From Pedobacter sp. N36a (GTDB taxonomy: Bacteria; Bacteroidota; Bacteroidia; Sphingobacteriales; Sphingobacteriaceae), in NCBI RefSeq assembly GCF_014472395.1, contig NZ_JACSZW010000001.1, forward strand, positions 682,001 through 746,000: a DNA stretch of 64,000 nucleotides. The letters are read 5' to 3'. Positions 25,392-34,413 of the stretch are shown piece after piece. The notes below the pieces were generated by a model. It saw only the letters and a program-made list of their open reading frames with translations, made no database searches and had not been told where the DNA came from. The position numbers and the translations under genes are program-made. The number at the start of each line of letters is the position of its first letter. Positions within the stretch are counted from its first letter, which is position 1.

Positions 25392-26202
25392 GTTTTAAAG
25401 GGGTATTTTTCTTAATCGTTGACAAAACCGTTGACAAATTACTATTAATTTCTTTATAGATTTAAACATCGAACGGTATAAATGATGGATAAAAAGTCTA
25501 CAAATATCTTCTTAAAAGAGTGAAACGGAATTGAATTTTTACTCTCAATCCCTACAAAAGTAACAAACAGTAACAAACCTTTCACCTATTTTTATTTCCA
25601 AGCCCCAACTCAATGGGGATAAATCAGTTAGGATCAGAAAAGGTAGGTACAGGTGGTGTTAAGGATTCAACGAATAAAATGAAAAGTTAGCACCATCACA
25701 GTCATAGACATAGATAACTGAGAATCCATGCACTGAACACAGCAGCAATTCTTGATTTCAAAGAAATTTTCCCTGATAGTGATCGGGAAGTGGTCGGGAA
25801 GTGTTCGGGAAGAGAAGGGCCTTATAATAGAGAGCCGAAGGGGTTCGCTTAGGGTCCATGTAGGGTTGCCATAGTCTCTGCTATCCAGATACTAACTGAA
25901 CCTATTCCTCCGGCTAAAGACCATGTGGTCTCTTCCCGACCACTACTACACCTCATACCCTGCCTCAACCAGGGGCAAATCAGCAGTAGCATTGTTTTTA
26001 GAATATCCACTTCAGAATCAAATAAATCATCGTGAACTAATTGCTGAACATCAAAAAGCGTTAAAAAACAACAAAATATTGATGTAAAAATAATTAATTG
26101 AAAATCAGTTACACAAATCAGTATATTATCTATATTTGACAATATCAATAATTTTTACCTAAAACAGCTTTATATTATCGGTAATTTAAATCCCTAATAT
26201 CT
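25392..26202. other. Intergenic region without an intact gene
   Basis: No convincing gene is seen in 810 bp. It holds an A/T-rich start with TAACAAA repeats near 25560, a stretch around 25680-25860 with an 11-bp tandem repeat, and a 13-bp inverted repeat (AGTGGTCGGGAAG at 25789-25801 and its complement at 25932-25944). Open frames in both directions through 25850-26040 encode nothing I recognise. It could be a decayed or genome-wide intergenic repeat. Confidence 0.5.
25780..25812 (+). repeat. Three tandem 11-bp repeats
   Basis: Three consecutive units TGATCGGGAAG, TGGTCGGGAAG and TGTTCGGGAAG differ only at position 3. The middle unit also forms a 13-bp inverted repeat with 25932-25944. The flanking DNA is not coding as far as I can tell. 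Confidence 0.85.
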
Positions 26203-26813
26203 GTGAAAATAAACTATACCCATTCTTTTCCTTCTAAATTAATCGGATCGTGTTTTATGATACTACTCTTAATTGCAGGAGGTTGTAAGAAAGATATGAA
26301 AATTATGCCCCCCAAACCTGTAACCCCGACCTAAATTACAAAGTACCTACCAGACCTCCACCCAAAGGTAAACAATGGCTCTCACCATGTCCTCCTCCTA
26401 TCGTTAAAGAACCATTAGAGGAAAAAAGAGAGGTAAAAATGAGGTTGAAGACCCTTGTCTAAATGAGGCTGTTGAAACCGCAAAAAATGCAAAAAATACA
26501 ATAAAAGATATGCTTAATAACACATTTAGTGGTAACAAAATACCCAAAAGGTTTAGATGGAATAATGTCAATTGGAGATGGTCATTCTAAAATGGCCGAT
26601 GAGTATATAGATTTGTTGACTGGATCTTTAAGGGTTGCATTCCCATCATTGAGCCTAAAGGATGCATGGGGTTTATCTTGGGGCGGCTTACAGTTTACCT
26701 CATTTTATAAGACTAAACTAAGTGATGGTGAAAGAGCGGAGATTGAAGATATCAATGAACAGCATAAAAAGTCGACTTCTAGTTCAAAAAGAAGAGGCGT
26801 CTTTTGTGAGTAA
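26203..26813 (+). pseudogene. Frameshifted secreted lipoprotein gene
   Basis: A GTG at 26203 starts a lipoprotein signal (FMILLLIAGGC, Cys then KKDMK) that stops at 26334. The expected continuation is spread over other frames: a proline-rich part (KVPTRPPPKGKQW) in one frame to about 26460, then EDPCLNEAVETAKNAKNTIK in a second, then a C-terminal part starting at about 26529 (GIMSIGDGHSKMADEYIDLL, LSWGGLQ) in a third. The DPC-type cysteine motif and the WGGLQ ending are typical of secreted lipoproteins of unknown function in this group. At least three frameshifts, one near a run of six C, make it a pseudogene unless sequencing errors are present. Confidence 0.75.
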
Positions 26814-26823
26814 ACTTAAAACA

Positions 26824-27342
26824 ATGAAATTATACCTAACCATTTGCTCATTTCTGATGCTAAATTGCCTATTTGGCAACGCGCAGGACAGCCTCAGTAT
26901 TAATATTATTCCAAATAAAAAAGCACTAGATATACGTCTTCCAATAATAAAAACTATCGGAGGGCATCTTAATGCTAACCTTTTATTTAAAACCCCTAAA
27001 CATCAAGCTTTTATTATTTCTATCGCAATAGCTTTTGATCAGCTTGGAAAAATAGATACCGTATATTTTTCTAAGGATATGTCCAGTTGCATACTTGAGA
27101 CGATCAAACCTGACCGCGGACTAGTTAAAAAAATAAAAGAGTTAAGATTAATCTCTAAGGAATATTCCTCAAAAATAATTGTTTTTCCAATTTTATTCCG
27201 AAGACAAGACGATCAAAAAATAGATAACTTGACTGATTTTTTAAATAGTTTTGAGAATTTATGGCCTAGCTTCAACGCATTAGAGAAAAGACCTATTATA
27301 CTTTTAAAACCCTTTATAAATTCATATCGTGAGGTTCATTAA
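26824..27342 (+). CDS. Hypothetical secreted protein
   Basis: 172 residues from ATG 26824, chosen because it begins a signal peptide (MKLYLTICSFLMLNCLFGNA, cut before QDSL). The mature part is beta-rich (QAFIISIAIAFDQLGKIDTV, then IIVFPILFRRQDD) without a known domain. It starts 11 bp after the decayed lipoprotein gene, so the two were probably one operon. Its own frame is intact. Such pairs often encode a secreted effector or substrate and a partner, but no function can be assigned. Confidence 0.6.
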   Translation: MKLYLTICSFLMLNCLFGNAQDSLSINIIPNKKALDIRLPIIKTIGGHLNANLLFKTPKHQAFIISIAIAFDQLGKIDTVYFSKDMSSCILETIKPDRGLVKKIKELRLISKEYSSKIIVFPILFRRQDDQKIDNLTDFLNSFENLWPSFNALEKRPIILLKPFINSYREVH

Positions 27343-27526
27343 ACCTTTGATTTGATATCAATATCTTAAATGTTCAAAATCTTCTAATAAAATAGACCCA
27401 CCGCATCAACAGAGTGGGAACTCCTCCAATGAGCTTAACGATCTGATACTGTAGTAAATCTCGAAATAAAGAAAGAATATTTCTAAGTAATAAACTTTCG
27501 CAGTTCCTGGAATTTAATATATTTAT

Positions 27527-27870
27527 ATGATAAAAAAAATGCTCTTAATTTTTGTTGCAGTATTAAGCCTTTCGGCCTGTACTAAAAAAAAGCCCTTTGA
27601 ATCTATAAAATCAGGCATGACTACAGCCAAGGTAACTGAATTGGTTGGTGAACCCACACAGAGAATGCCAATGATGATCGCGGAATGGTGGGTATACCCC
27701 ATGATAATAAAATGATTATTATGGTAAATGATACTGTATCAAAAGTTGTGATCGATTTAAAGTCAGTACAAGACAGTATGCAGTAGGTAACCGGAGACTT
27801 AAAAAATCTGGAACATCAAATGGACAGCATGCAAACCCAATTGCAAAGTCAATTAGATAGCTTAAAATAA
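27527..27870 (+). pseudogene. Frameshifted BamE/SmpA-like lipoprotein with coiled-coil tail
   Basis: The start encodes a lipoprotein signal (LIFVAVLSLSAC) and the BamE/SmpA-type motif SIKSGMTTAKVTELVGEPTQ. The frame ends at 27715, but from a CCCC run at about 27697 another frame continues the same domain (HDNKMIIMVNDTVSKVVIDL). That frame meets TAG at 27784-27786, and beyond it a heptad-like tail (DLKNLEHQMDSMQTQLQSQL) runs to the stop at 27870. One frameshift plus one amber codon argue for a decayed gene. Confidence 0.7.
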
Positions 27871-27914
27871 TACAGAAGGTGCTGTTTAAATCTTTGGAGG
27901 CAAGCAGTACCTAT

Positions 27915-28436
27915 CTAATCTTTGTATACTTTTTCCTTGCAAACCTGATTTAATACCTCCTGTAACTCTTCAGGTTTATGCGTGCCAATTAAGAGTTTCT
28001 GATCATTGTTAAATTCCAGTTGTAAACCTTTGTTTCCGGAAACATTCAGGGCTCGTCCATTTCCCATCAGCCCGTATCTGATGCCCCAGCCACCATACTC
28101 CATAATCGGACTATATTTTCTCACATAAGCCTTATTGATACTTTCCCAGGGATAAAACCGGAAGGATAAATGAAAAGGATAAAACCGGACATTAATTCCT
28201 TTATCGCTAATTTGTGTCTCTAAGCGAAGAATAAAAAAGAAAGCGGTGATCAATAAGGATACCGTAACTGAGATCACTAAAGCAGTATTACTCATCGGAT
28301 GATCACCAAACTGTTTCATGAAGATGAGTTGTCTGAAAGCTCCTGTTAGAAAGAGCCCGTTCATGATCAGAAAAATCAACCACAGCCACCACTGCCTGAA
28401 CCTTTGTTTCTCGGAAAAAATAATACTCTCCCCCAT
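27915..28436 (-). CDS. DUF6141-like membrane protein
   Basis: 173 residues. Two membrane helices (about 17-40 and 50-70) are followed by a cytosolic PH-like beta domain: ETQISDKGINVRFYPFHL, FRFYPWESINKAYVRKYSP, GGWGIRYGLMGNGRALN. This is the layout of DUF6141 proteins, of unknown function. The gene is single and faces the preceding pseudogene. Confidence 0.75.
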   Translation of the reverse strand: MGESIIFSEKQRFRQWWLWLIFLIMNGLFLTGAFRQLIFMKQFGDHPMSNTALVISVTVSLLITAFFFILRLETQISDKGINVRFYPFHLSFRFYPWESINKAYVRKYSPIMEYGGWGIRYGLMGNGRALNVSGNKGLQLEFNNDQKLLIGTHKPEELQEVLNQVCKEKVYKD

Positions 28437-28638
28437 TATTTCATCTGTTATTCTGTATGAATTAGATCTTTTAAGATTGCTTCAATCATTTTTAAGCTAT
28501 AGAACAGCTTTCTAATCACCAATTTAGCGATAAACATTTACAATAAGTATTAAAAAAACAAAAGCTCAATCATTTCAAATTCTATATTTGTGCAAACGAT
28601 TATAAAAATACCTTTCGGTAAAATTACATCCACCACAA

Positions 28639-29205
28639 ATGGAAACCATCAAACAGATCATCACCAATATTTCGCCCCTTGCCGACCATTCTTTAGAGAG
28701 GCTGGCCGATCTTTTTGTGGAAATTCATCACCCTAAAGGCCATTTATTATTCCGTCAGCATGAAGTGGACCGCACCGTATATTTCATAAAATCGGGTATG
28801 GCAAGAGCGTATTATCGTACTGAAGAATCTGATGTAACGTTTTGGTTTGGCAAGGAAGGAAACTCTGTTTTTTCTTACAATAGTTACATCAATCAAACAC
28901 CAGGTTATGAAAGTATTGCATTATTGGAAGATACCACGCTGTATCGCATAGACCATCATCAGTTGGAAACCTTATATGCCACTGATATTGCCATTGCCAA
29001 CTGGGGAAGAAAACTGATAGAAAAAGAGATCATTCTGGTTGAGGAACGTCTAATTTCCAGACTACTGCTCAATGCCAGTGAACGTTATAAAAATCTGATG
29101 GACCATTACCCTGAGCTGCTGCAGCGCGTACAGCTAAATTATATAGCTTCCTACCTCGGCATCACACCAGTTTCTTTAAGTAGAATCAGGGCTGAAATCA
29201 GGTAA
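28639..29205 (+). CDS. Crp/Fnr-family transcriptional regulator
   Basis: 188 residues. The cyclic-nucleotide-binding-like beta roll occupies about 10-120 (PKGHLLFRQHEVDRTVYFIK, then EGNSVFSYNSYI), followed by the dimerisation helix and a helix-turn-helix (LNYIASYLGITPVSLSRIRA). The residues that hold cAMP in CRP are not conserved, as in most Bacteroidota members, so the ligand is unknown. A -7 box TATATTTG lies about 50 bp upstream. It probably controls the adjacent Gdx-type exporter gene, 120 bp downstream, but that is inference from position. Confidence 0.9.
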   Translation: METIKQIITNISPLADHSLERLADLFVEIHHPKGHLLFRQHEVDRTVYFIKSGMARAYYRTEESDVTFWFGKEGNSVFSYNSYINQTPGYESIALLEDTTLYRIDHHQLETLYATDIAIANWGRKLIEKEIILVEERLISRLLLNASERYKNLMDHYPELLQRVQLNYIASYLGITPVSLSRIRAEIR

Positions 29206-29325
29206 TCATTAAACAACTTGATTTCTTATCATTTGTTTAGCCCATTTTTATGCTCAAATGCGGAAATTTGTCCTAACATTTACCGAAGCCTGAAATTACA
29301 GTAGCCGGTAATAAACAACAATAAA

Positions 29326-29655
29326 ATGAACTGGATATTTTTAATTCTTGGCGGTCTTTTTGAAATCGCCTTCGCTTCCTGCCTAGGAAAAATGAAAGAA
29401 ACTACTGGCAACGCGACACTAATGTGGGGTGCAGGTTTCTTAGTCTGTCTGACGATCAGTATGGGTCTGCTACTTAAAGCAACGCAAACACTTCCTATTG
29501 GAACTGCGTATGCGGTGTGGACAGGTATTGGAGCTGTAGGAACTGTATTAGTTGGTATTTTTGTCTTCCATGAACCAGCTACCTTTTGGCGTATTGTGTT
29601 CATCACCACACTAATTTGTTCGATTATCGGATTAAAAGCAGTTTCTTCTCACTAA
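29326..29655 (+). CDS. gdx: SMR-family exporter, Gdx/SugE type
   Basis: 109 residues, four membrane helices. The essential Glu13 is present (LGGLFEIAFASCLGKMK). The loop and TM3 motif LPIGTAYAVWTGIGAVGTVL and the ending IIGLKAVSSH fit the guanidinium-exporting Gdx subgroup rather than the EmrE type. It works as an antiparallel dimer in the inner membrane that exports guanidinium-like cations for protons. No guanidine riboswitch could be recognised in the 120 bp upstream. Confidence 0.9.
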   Translation: MNWIFLILGGLFEIAFASCLGKMKETTGNATLMWGAGFLVCLTISMGLLLKATQTLPIGTAYAVWTGIGAVGTVLVGIFVFHEPATFWRIVFITTLICSIIGLKAVSSH

Positions 29656-29681
29656 GCAATTAAGAAAAAGATAATCACAAG

Positions 29682-29706
29682 AAAAGGATGGCTTTGCCAT
29701 CCTTTT
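29682..29706 (+). terminator. Terminator after the Gdx-type gene
   Basis: AAAAGGATGGC pairs with GCCATCCTTTT around a TTT loop, followed by more T residues. It also lies downstream of holA and may serve both. Confidence 0.9.
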
Positions 29707-29766
29707 TTATAACTAGGTAATCTCTGTTTGGTATTTAATTCGCTGCTTAAACCATTACATTAAGAG

Positions 29767-30792
29767 CTAATGCAGCATTTTAAATAGCAGCTCTTTCAGT
29801 AATTCCCCATCAGTAATATTCCCTGTACTGTCTACACCTTTGCTTTTAAGATCATATTCTCTCAATAGGCTGATGATGTCGAATGTTTTATTCAGGTTAT
29901 AACTGCGTGATGCGGTTTCGTAATCCTTGATAAAGTAAGGATTTACGCCCAGTTCTTTCGCCGCTTCGGCTTTATTCGGGAGATAATGATACTTGAGAAT
30001 TTTTGAAAAATAGGCGTTCAGGTTGGCCATCACCATTACCATTGGGTTCGCTTTAGGATTGTCGGCGAAGTAATTAATGATCTGGTTACATTTCAGTACA
30101 TTTCTTACTGCCAGCGCCTTTTGCAGTTCAAACACATTATATTCTTTACTGATCCCTATATTTCGTTGAATCAGATCCGTATCTATGGTCACTTCTCTAC
30201 CAATATTGAGCAGTAGTTTTTCCACTTCATTGGCGATCTTGGAAAGATCAGCACCCAAGTACTCTGCCATCAGCGCCGAGGCCTGAGGAGCAATCTTATA
30301 ACCTTTCTCTTTTACAAAATCTTCTATCCAGGCCGCTAATTTATAATCGCGTACCAAATCCGATTGAAAAATCACTCCATTTTTATCGATGGACTTATAG
30401 ATTTTCTTTCGCTTATCAAAATTGGCGTATTTGTATCCCAAAACCAGAATCGTGCTGGGCAGGGGTTTCTCAAAATAGCTTTGTACAAACTCTGCCTCCT
30501 TGCTGCTTCCCTCCGCTTCCTTGGCCCATTTAAGGTCCTGTGCTTCCTTCACCACTATCAATTGATAGTCTGACATCATTGGATAGCGCTTCGCCGCATT
30601 CATGATCGTAGCCATGTCTGTGTCCTTTCCATATAAAACGGTCTGGTTGAATCCTTTTTCCATATCGCTCAGCACATTTTCCTCCATATAATGGATAATC
30701 TGGTCGATATAATAAGGCTCTTCCCCATGTAATAGGTAAACAGGCTTAAACTTTCTGGCTTTAATGTCTTTGATTATATTGGCAACACTCAT
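29767..30792 (-). CDS. holA: DNA polymerase III, delta subunit
   Basis: 341 residues from ATG 30792 (MSVANIIKDIKARKFKPVYL); an in-frame TTG lies 12 bp upstream. The clamp-loader delta family is recognised from YLLHGEEPYYIDQII, YPMMSDYQLIVVKEAQDL, and the C-terminal FELQKALAVRNVLKCNQII with YFSKILKYHYLP. Delta opens the beta clamp during loading. A -7 box TACATTTG (30802-30809, minus strand) ends 9 nt before the start, so it is divergent from and close to the next gene's promoter. Confidence 0.92.
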   Translation of the reverse strand: MSVANIIKDIKARKFKPVYLLHGEEPYYIDQIIHYMEENVLSDMEKGFNQTVLYGKDTDMATIMNAAKRYPMMSDYQLIVVKEAQDLKWAKEAEGSSKEAEFVQSYFEKPLPSTILVLGYKYANFDKRKKIYKSIDKNGVIFQSDLVRDYKLAAWIEDFVKEKGYKIAPQASALMAEYLGADLSKIANEVEKLLLNIGREVTIDTDLIQRNIGISKEYNVFELQKALAVRNVLKCNQIINYFADNPKANPMVMVMANLNAYFSKILKYHYLPNKAEAAKELGVNPYFIKDYETASRSYNLNKTFDIISLLREYDLKSKGVDSTGNITDGELLKELLFKMLH

Positions 30793-30835
30793 ATATTTAT
30801 CCAAATGTAACGGCTAAAAACTAATTATTAAAGGT

Positions 30836-30843
30836 TATTTTTG
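30836..30843 (+). promoter_or_regulatory. -7 box directly before the nuclease-fold gene
   Basis: TATTTTTG fits the Bacteroidota -7 consensus and ends 5 nt before the ATG at 30849. On the other strand TACATTTG (30802-30809) serves holA. The two divergent starts are 56 bp apart. Confidence 0.5.
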
Positions 30844-30848
30844 CACAA

Positions 30849-31310
30849 ATGGCATTTAACCCCACAGCGCTGAACCTTCCGCAGTATCCTTTTAAAATTA
30901 CACTCAAGGATAACAAGCACTTTATTTTCGACGAAGTGCGTAAGAAACACCTGGTTCTGACTCCAGAAGAATGGGTGAGACAGCATTTCATTCAGTATCT
31001 TATCTTAATCAAAAAATTCCCAAGAACACTGATCCAAATCGAAGGAGGACTAAACCTCAACCAGCTTAGGAAAAGAAGTGACATCGTTATTTTTAACACT
31101 TCCGGTGAACGAATTATGGTGATAGAATGTAAAGCTCCTGCGGTAAACATTACTCAGGCAGTTTTTGATCAGGCTTCCAGGTACAATTCTGTTCATAAAG
31201 CAAAATGGCTGGTGGTGACGAATGGCCTAAAACATTGCTATGCCCTGATCGATCATCTGGCAGAAAACTTCCAATTTATTGAGGAATTACCAGAATATCA
31301 GCAGCTCTAA
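30849..31310 (+). CDS. HSDR_N_2-type PD-(D/E)XK nuclease-fold protein
   Basis: 153 residues. Matches the stand-alone 'type I restriction enzyme R protein N-terminal domain' family: an opening with LVLTPEEWVRQHFIQYLI, a nuclease-fold core with Asp in LRKRSDIVIF and the (D/E)xK motif in IMVIECKAPAVNI, then QASRYNSVHKAKWLVVTNG. The motif residues are intact, so nuclease activity is plausible, but there is no helicase or methylase partner. Members of this family sit beside holA in many Bacteroidota, so it is more likely a housekeeping protein than a defence gene. Confidence 0.85.
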   Translation: MAFNPTALNLPQYPFKITLKDNKHFIFDEVRKKHLVLTPEEWVRQHFIQYLILIKKFPRTLIQIEGGLNLNQLRKRSDIVIFNTSGERIMVIECKAPAVNITQAVFDQASRYNSVHKAKWLVVTNGLKHCYALIDHLAENFQFIEELPEYQQL

Positions 31311-31393
31311 GAAAAAAACATAATGATCATTCAAAAAACAAGCTAATCCTGAAAAAAACAGGGAGTAAATTATATTAGTATTACCTTTGCCCC

Positions 31394-31615
31394 ATGACTA
31401 TTTCCGACTTAGAAGACTATTTTTCTGGTATTAATCTACCGCAAACCCTGGAACTCTATCCAGGAACCATATTGAATGACGTCCCCCACTGTGTAGACAC
31501 CCACCTCAATGTGTTAAAAATCTATGGCAATGTTAGGCCATATGAATGTTTCTACGACAGATTGATCAAAATCAAAGAAATGGTAGAACAAGAACAAGAA
31601 AGCTCAGAAGAATAA
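31394..31615 (+). CDS. DUF6965-like small protein
   Basis: 73 residues, acidic. The layout LEDYFSGINLPQTLELYPGT, VPHCVDTHLNVLK, and the ending YDRLIKIKEMVEQ fits the DUF6965 family of unknown function. A -7 box TACCTTTG (31382-31389) ends 4 nt before the ATG, so the message is probably leaderless. It is followed by a strong terminator. Confidence 0.75.
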   Translation: MTISDLEDYFSGINLPQTLELYPGTILNDVPHCVDTHLNVLKIYGNVRPYECFYDRLIKIKEMVEQEQESSEE

Positions 31616-31643
31616 AAAACAAAAAAGATAAAACAACCTATAA

Positions 31644-31680
31644 ATGAAAAAGACAACCTGATAAGGGTTGTCTTTTTCAT
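31644..31680. terminator. Bidirectional terminator between DUF6965-like gene and valS
   Basis: A perfect 15-bp stem (ATGAAAAAGACAACC with GGTTGTCTTTTTCAT) around a 7-nt loop, with A/T runs at both ends. It should stop transcripts from both sides. Confidence 0.9.
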
Positions 31681-31713
31681 TTGATTATATGTCCAAAAGG
31701 GTACCATTAACAA

Positions 31714-34383
31714 TTACCCTAAAGATTCGATTTGTCCTAAAATAGTACTGATTTTAGATTCCGCATCTGCTTTTTTATTGCGTTCATTCTGAATGATCTC
31801 TGGTTTCGCATTTTGAACAAAACGTTCATTGCTCAACTTCGCATCTACTGACTTCATGAAGCCTTGTAAATAAGTCAATTCCGCATTTAAACGTACTTTT
31901 TCTGCTTCCACATCAATCGTTTCATTCAGTTGAATAAAGAACTCATCTTTTCCAACCATGAAACTCACAGCACCAGCGATTTTATCTGTTACAAAGGTTA
32001 CTTCAGCAACATTTACAACTTTAGAAATCACGTTGAACCACTTTTCATAATCCAATCCAGAGTTCACCTTGATACTCAAAGGCAAAGCATCTTTTGGAGA
32101 AATTTGCTTGGTGTTACGTACATTTCTGATCTCTGCAATCAGTCCCTTCACGATCTCTACATCTTTCAATAATGGCACATCAATTGAACCTACAACCGGA
32201 TATGAAGCGACAATACAGCAGTCCATCTCTGCTCTTGCACTGAACAATTCATCATGCCACAGCTCTTCCGTAAGGAAAGGCATATATGGGTGTAAAAGTG
32301 TCAAAATCTTCTCAAAGAAACCGATGGTGAACTTTAACGTTTCCGCATCAATTGGATGTTGATAAGCAGGCTTCACCATTTCCAGGTACCAGGCACAGAA
32401 ATCATCCCATACCAATTTATAGGAAGTCATTAAAGCTTCGGACAAGCGGTATTGTTTAAAGTTATCTTCGATCTCGACTAACGCTTCATTGAAACGGCTT
32501 TCGAACCATGAAATCGCCTGCTGGTTTGGATTTGGCAAAGTATAATCTACTTCCCATCCTTTTACTAAACGGAATGCATTCCAGATCTTATTGGCAAAAT
32601 TCCTTCCTTGTTCGCAATAGCTTTCATCAAACATCAAATCATTTCCTGCAGGAGAGCAAAGCAGCATCCCTACACGAACCCCATCAGCACCATATTTTTC
32701 AATCAGGCCAATTGGATCAGGAGAATTTCCTAATGATTTAGACATTTTACGCCCTAATTTATCTCTAACAATACCTGTTAGATAAACATTCGTAAATGGT
32801 TTCTGACCACGGAACTCGTGTCCGGCCATGATCATTCTTGCCACCCAGAAGAATAAAATCTCTGGAGCAGTCACCAAATCATTGGTCGGATAGTAATAGT
32901 TGATCTCTTTATTGTCAGGATTTTTAAATCCATCAAACACAGAAATAGGCCATAACCAGGAAGAGAACCAGGTATCCATTACATCAGGATCCTGGTTTAC
33001 AAACGGAGCCAGCTGACTTTTGAATCCGTTCGCTTCTTCAGCTGTAAACTGCCCATCGATATCTTTTAGCTTTAAAAATTCCGTTAAAGCTTCTTCTTTA
33101 GTTTTTGCAACTACCCAGTTCCCCTGGTTGTCGTACCAGGCCGGGATTTGTTGTCCCCACCATAACTGGCGACTGATATTCCAATCACGGATATTTTCCA
33201 TCCAATGACGGTAAGTATTCTGGAATTTCTCTGGAATCAACTTCACATCACCATTCAACACATCTTCCAATGCTGGCTTCGCCATTTCGTCCATTTTACA
33301 GAACCATTGCATAGATAGTTTTGGCTCGATTGCCGCATCAGTACGCTCAGAAAAACCTACTTGTGATTTATAGTCTTCTACCTTATCCAGGTGTCCAGCT
33401 TCATCCAATAATTTGGCAATCTTTTTTCTCGCTATAAAACGATCTTCACCCACAAGAATCTGTGCCAGCTCATTTAAAGTTCCATCGTCATTTAGGATGT
33501 CAATTACCGGCAATTTATGTCTCAATCCTAGCTCATAATCGTTTAAATCATGCGCAGGAGTAACCTTTAAACAACCTGTTCCAAAATCCATTGTCACATA
33601 ATCATCCTCAATTACAGGAATCTCACGGTTGATCAAGGGTACAAATACTTTCTTCCCTTTCAGGTGCGCATAACGCTCATCATTTGGATTCACGCAAATT
33701 GCTGCATCCGCCATGATGGTTTCCGGACGGGTAGTGGCAATAGTCAGGAACTCCTGATCATTGCTTCCCGCAACTGTATATTTGATATAATATAGTTTTT
33801 GATTTACCTCTTTACGGATCACTTCCTCATCAGAAACAGAAGTCTTTCCTGCCGGATCCCAGTTCACCATTCTTACGCCACGGTAAATTCTTCCCTTTTT
33901 ATATAAATGAATGAAACAGTCGATTACCGCAGCAGACATATCATCTTCCATAGTAAAACGAGTCCGCTCCCAGTCGCAGCTAGCGCCTAGTTTCTTCAAT
34001 TGATCGAGAATAATACCACCGTATTTTTCCTTCCACTCCCATGCATATTTTAAGAATTCTTCCCTTGTCAGGTCCTTCTTGTCAATACCACGTTCTTTTA
34101 ACATCGCCACGACTTTCGCCTCTGTCGCAATAGACGCATGGTCGGTACCAGGTACCCAGCATGCATTTTTACCCTGCATTCTTGCCTTACGAATCAAAAC
34201 ATCCTGAATCGTATTGTTCAACATGTGTCCCATGTGCAATACGCCTGTGACGTTTGGAGGTGGGATTACAATTGTATATGGCTCGCGTTCATCCGGTTCA
34301 GAATGGAAAAAGTTCTTTGACATCCAGTAGCTGTACCATTTATCTTCGGTCGCTGCCGGGTCGTATTTTGTGGAAATGCTCAT
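31714..34383 (-). CDS. valS: Valine--tRNA ligase
   Basis: 889 residues from ATG 34383 (MSISTKYDPAATEDKWYSYW); a longer frame begins 30 bp upstream but is not family-like. Class I synthetase signatures: PPPNVTGVLHMGHMLNN (HIGH motif) near residue 40 and RKMSKSLGNSPDP (KMSKS) in the second half. The CP1 editing domain carries TTRPETIMADAA. The anticodon-binding domain and a C-terminal coiled coil (about 820-889) are present. It charges tRNA-Val. A -7 box TATTTTTG lies about 30 bp upstream. No T-box was seen. Confidence 0.97.
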   Translation of the reverse strand: MSISTKYDPAATEDKWYSYWMSKNFFHSEPDEREPYTIVIPPPNVTGVLHMGHMLNNTIQDVLIRKARMQGKNACWVPGTDHASIATEAKVVAMLKERGIDKKDLTREEFLKYAWEWKEKYGGIILDQLKKLGASCDWERTRFTMEDDMSAAVIDCFIHLYKKGRIYRGVRMVNWDPAGKTSVSDEEVIRKEVNQKLYYIKYTVAGSNDQEFLTIATTRPETIMADAAICVNPNDERYAHLKGKKVFVPLINREIPVIEDDYVTMDFGTGCLKVTPAHDLNDYELGLRHKLPVIDILNDDGTLNELAQILVGEDRFIARKKIAKLLDEAGHLDKVEDYKSQVGFSERTDAAIEPKLSMQWFCKMDEMAKPALEDVLNGDVKLIPEKFQNTYRHWMENIRDWNISRQLWWGQQIPAWYDNQGNWVVAKTKEEALTEFLKLKDIDGQFTAEEANGFKSQLAPFVNQDPDVMDTWFSSWLWPISVFDGFKNPDNKEINYYYPTNDLVTAPEILFFWVARMIMAGHEFRGQKPFTNVYLTGIVRDKLGRKMSKSLGNSPDPIGLIEKYGADGVRVGMLLCSPAGNDLMFDESYCEQGRNFANKIWNAFRLVKGWEVDYTLPNPNQQAISWFESRFNEALVEIEDNFKQYRLSEALMTSYKLVWDDFCAWYLEMVKPAYQHPIDAETLKFTIGFFEKILTLLHPYMPFLTEELWHDELFSARAEMDCCIVASYPVVGSIDVPLLKDVEIVKGLIAEIRNVRNTKQISPKDALPLSIKVNSGLDYEKWFNVISKVVNVAEVTFVTDKIAGAVSFMVGKDEFFIQLNETIDVEAEKVRLNAELTYLQGFMKSVDAKLSNERFVQNAKPEIIQNERNKKADAESKISTILGQIESLG

Positions 34384-34413
34384 TATTACGAAAAAGTATC
34401 TGTTGAGATGCAA

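Noticed and set aside
25849..26148. A 99-codon minus-strand frame in the intergenic zone.
   Set aside because: The composition is unlike a protein, it has no recognisable domain, and it overlaps the inverted-repeat region.
29206..29325. Possible guanidine riboswitch before the Gdx-type gene.
   Set aside because: The conserved hairpin loops and paired elements of the known guanidine classes were not visible.
30849..31310. A restriction-modification or defence system.
   Set aside because: Only one nuclease-fold protein is present; no methylase, helicase or specificity gene lies nearby, and it sits next to holA.
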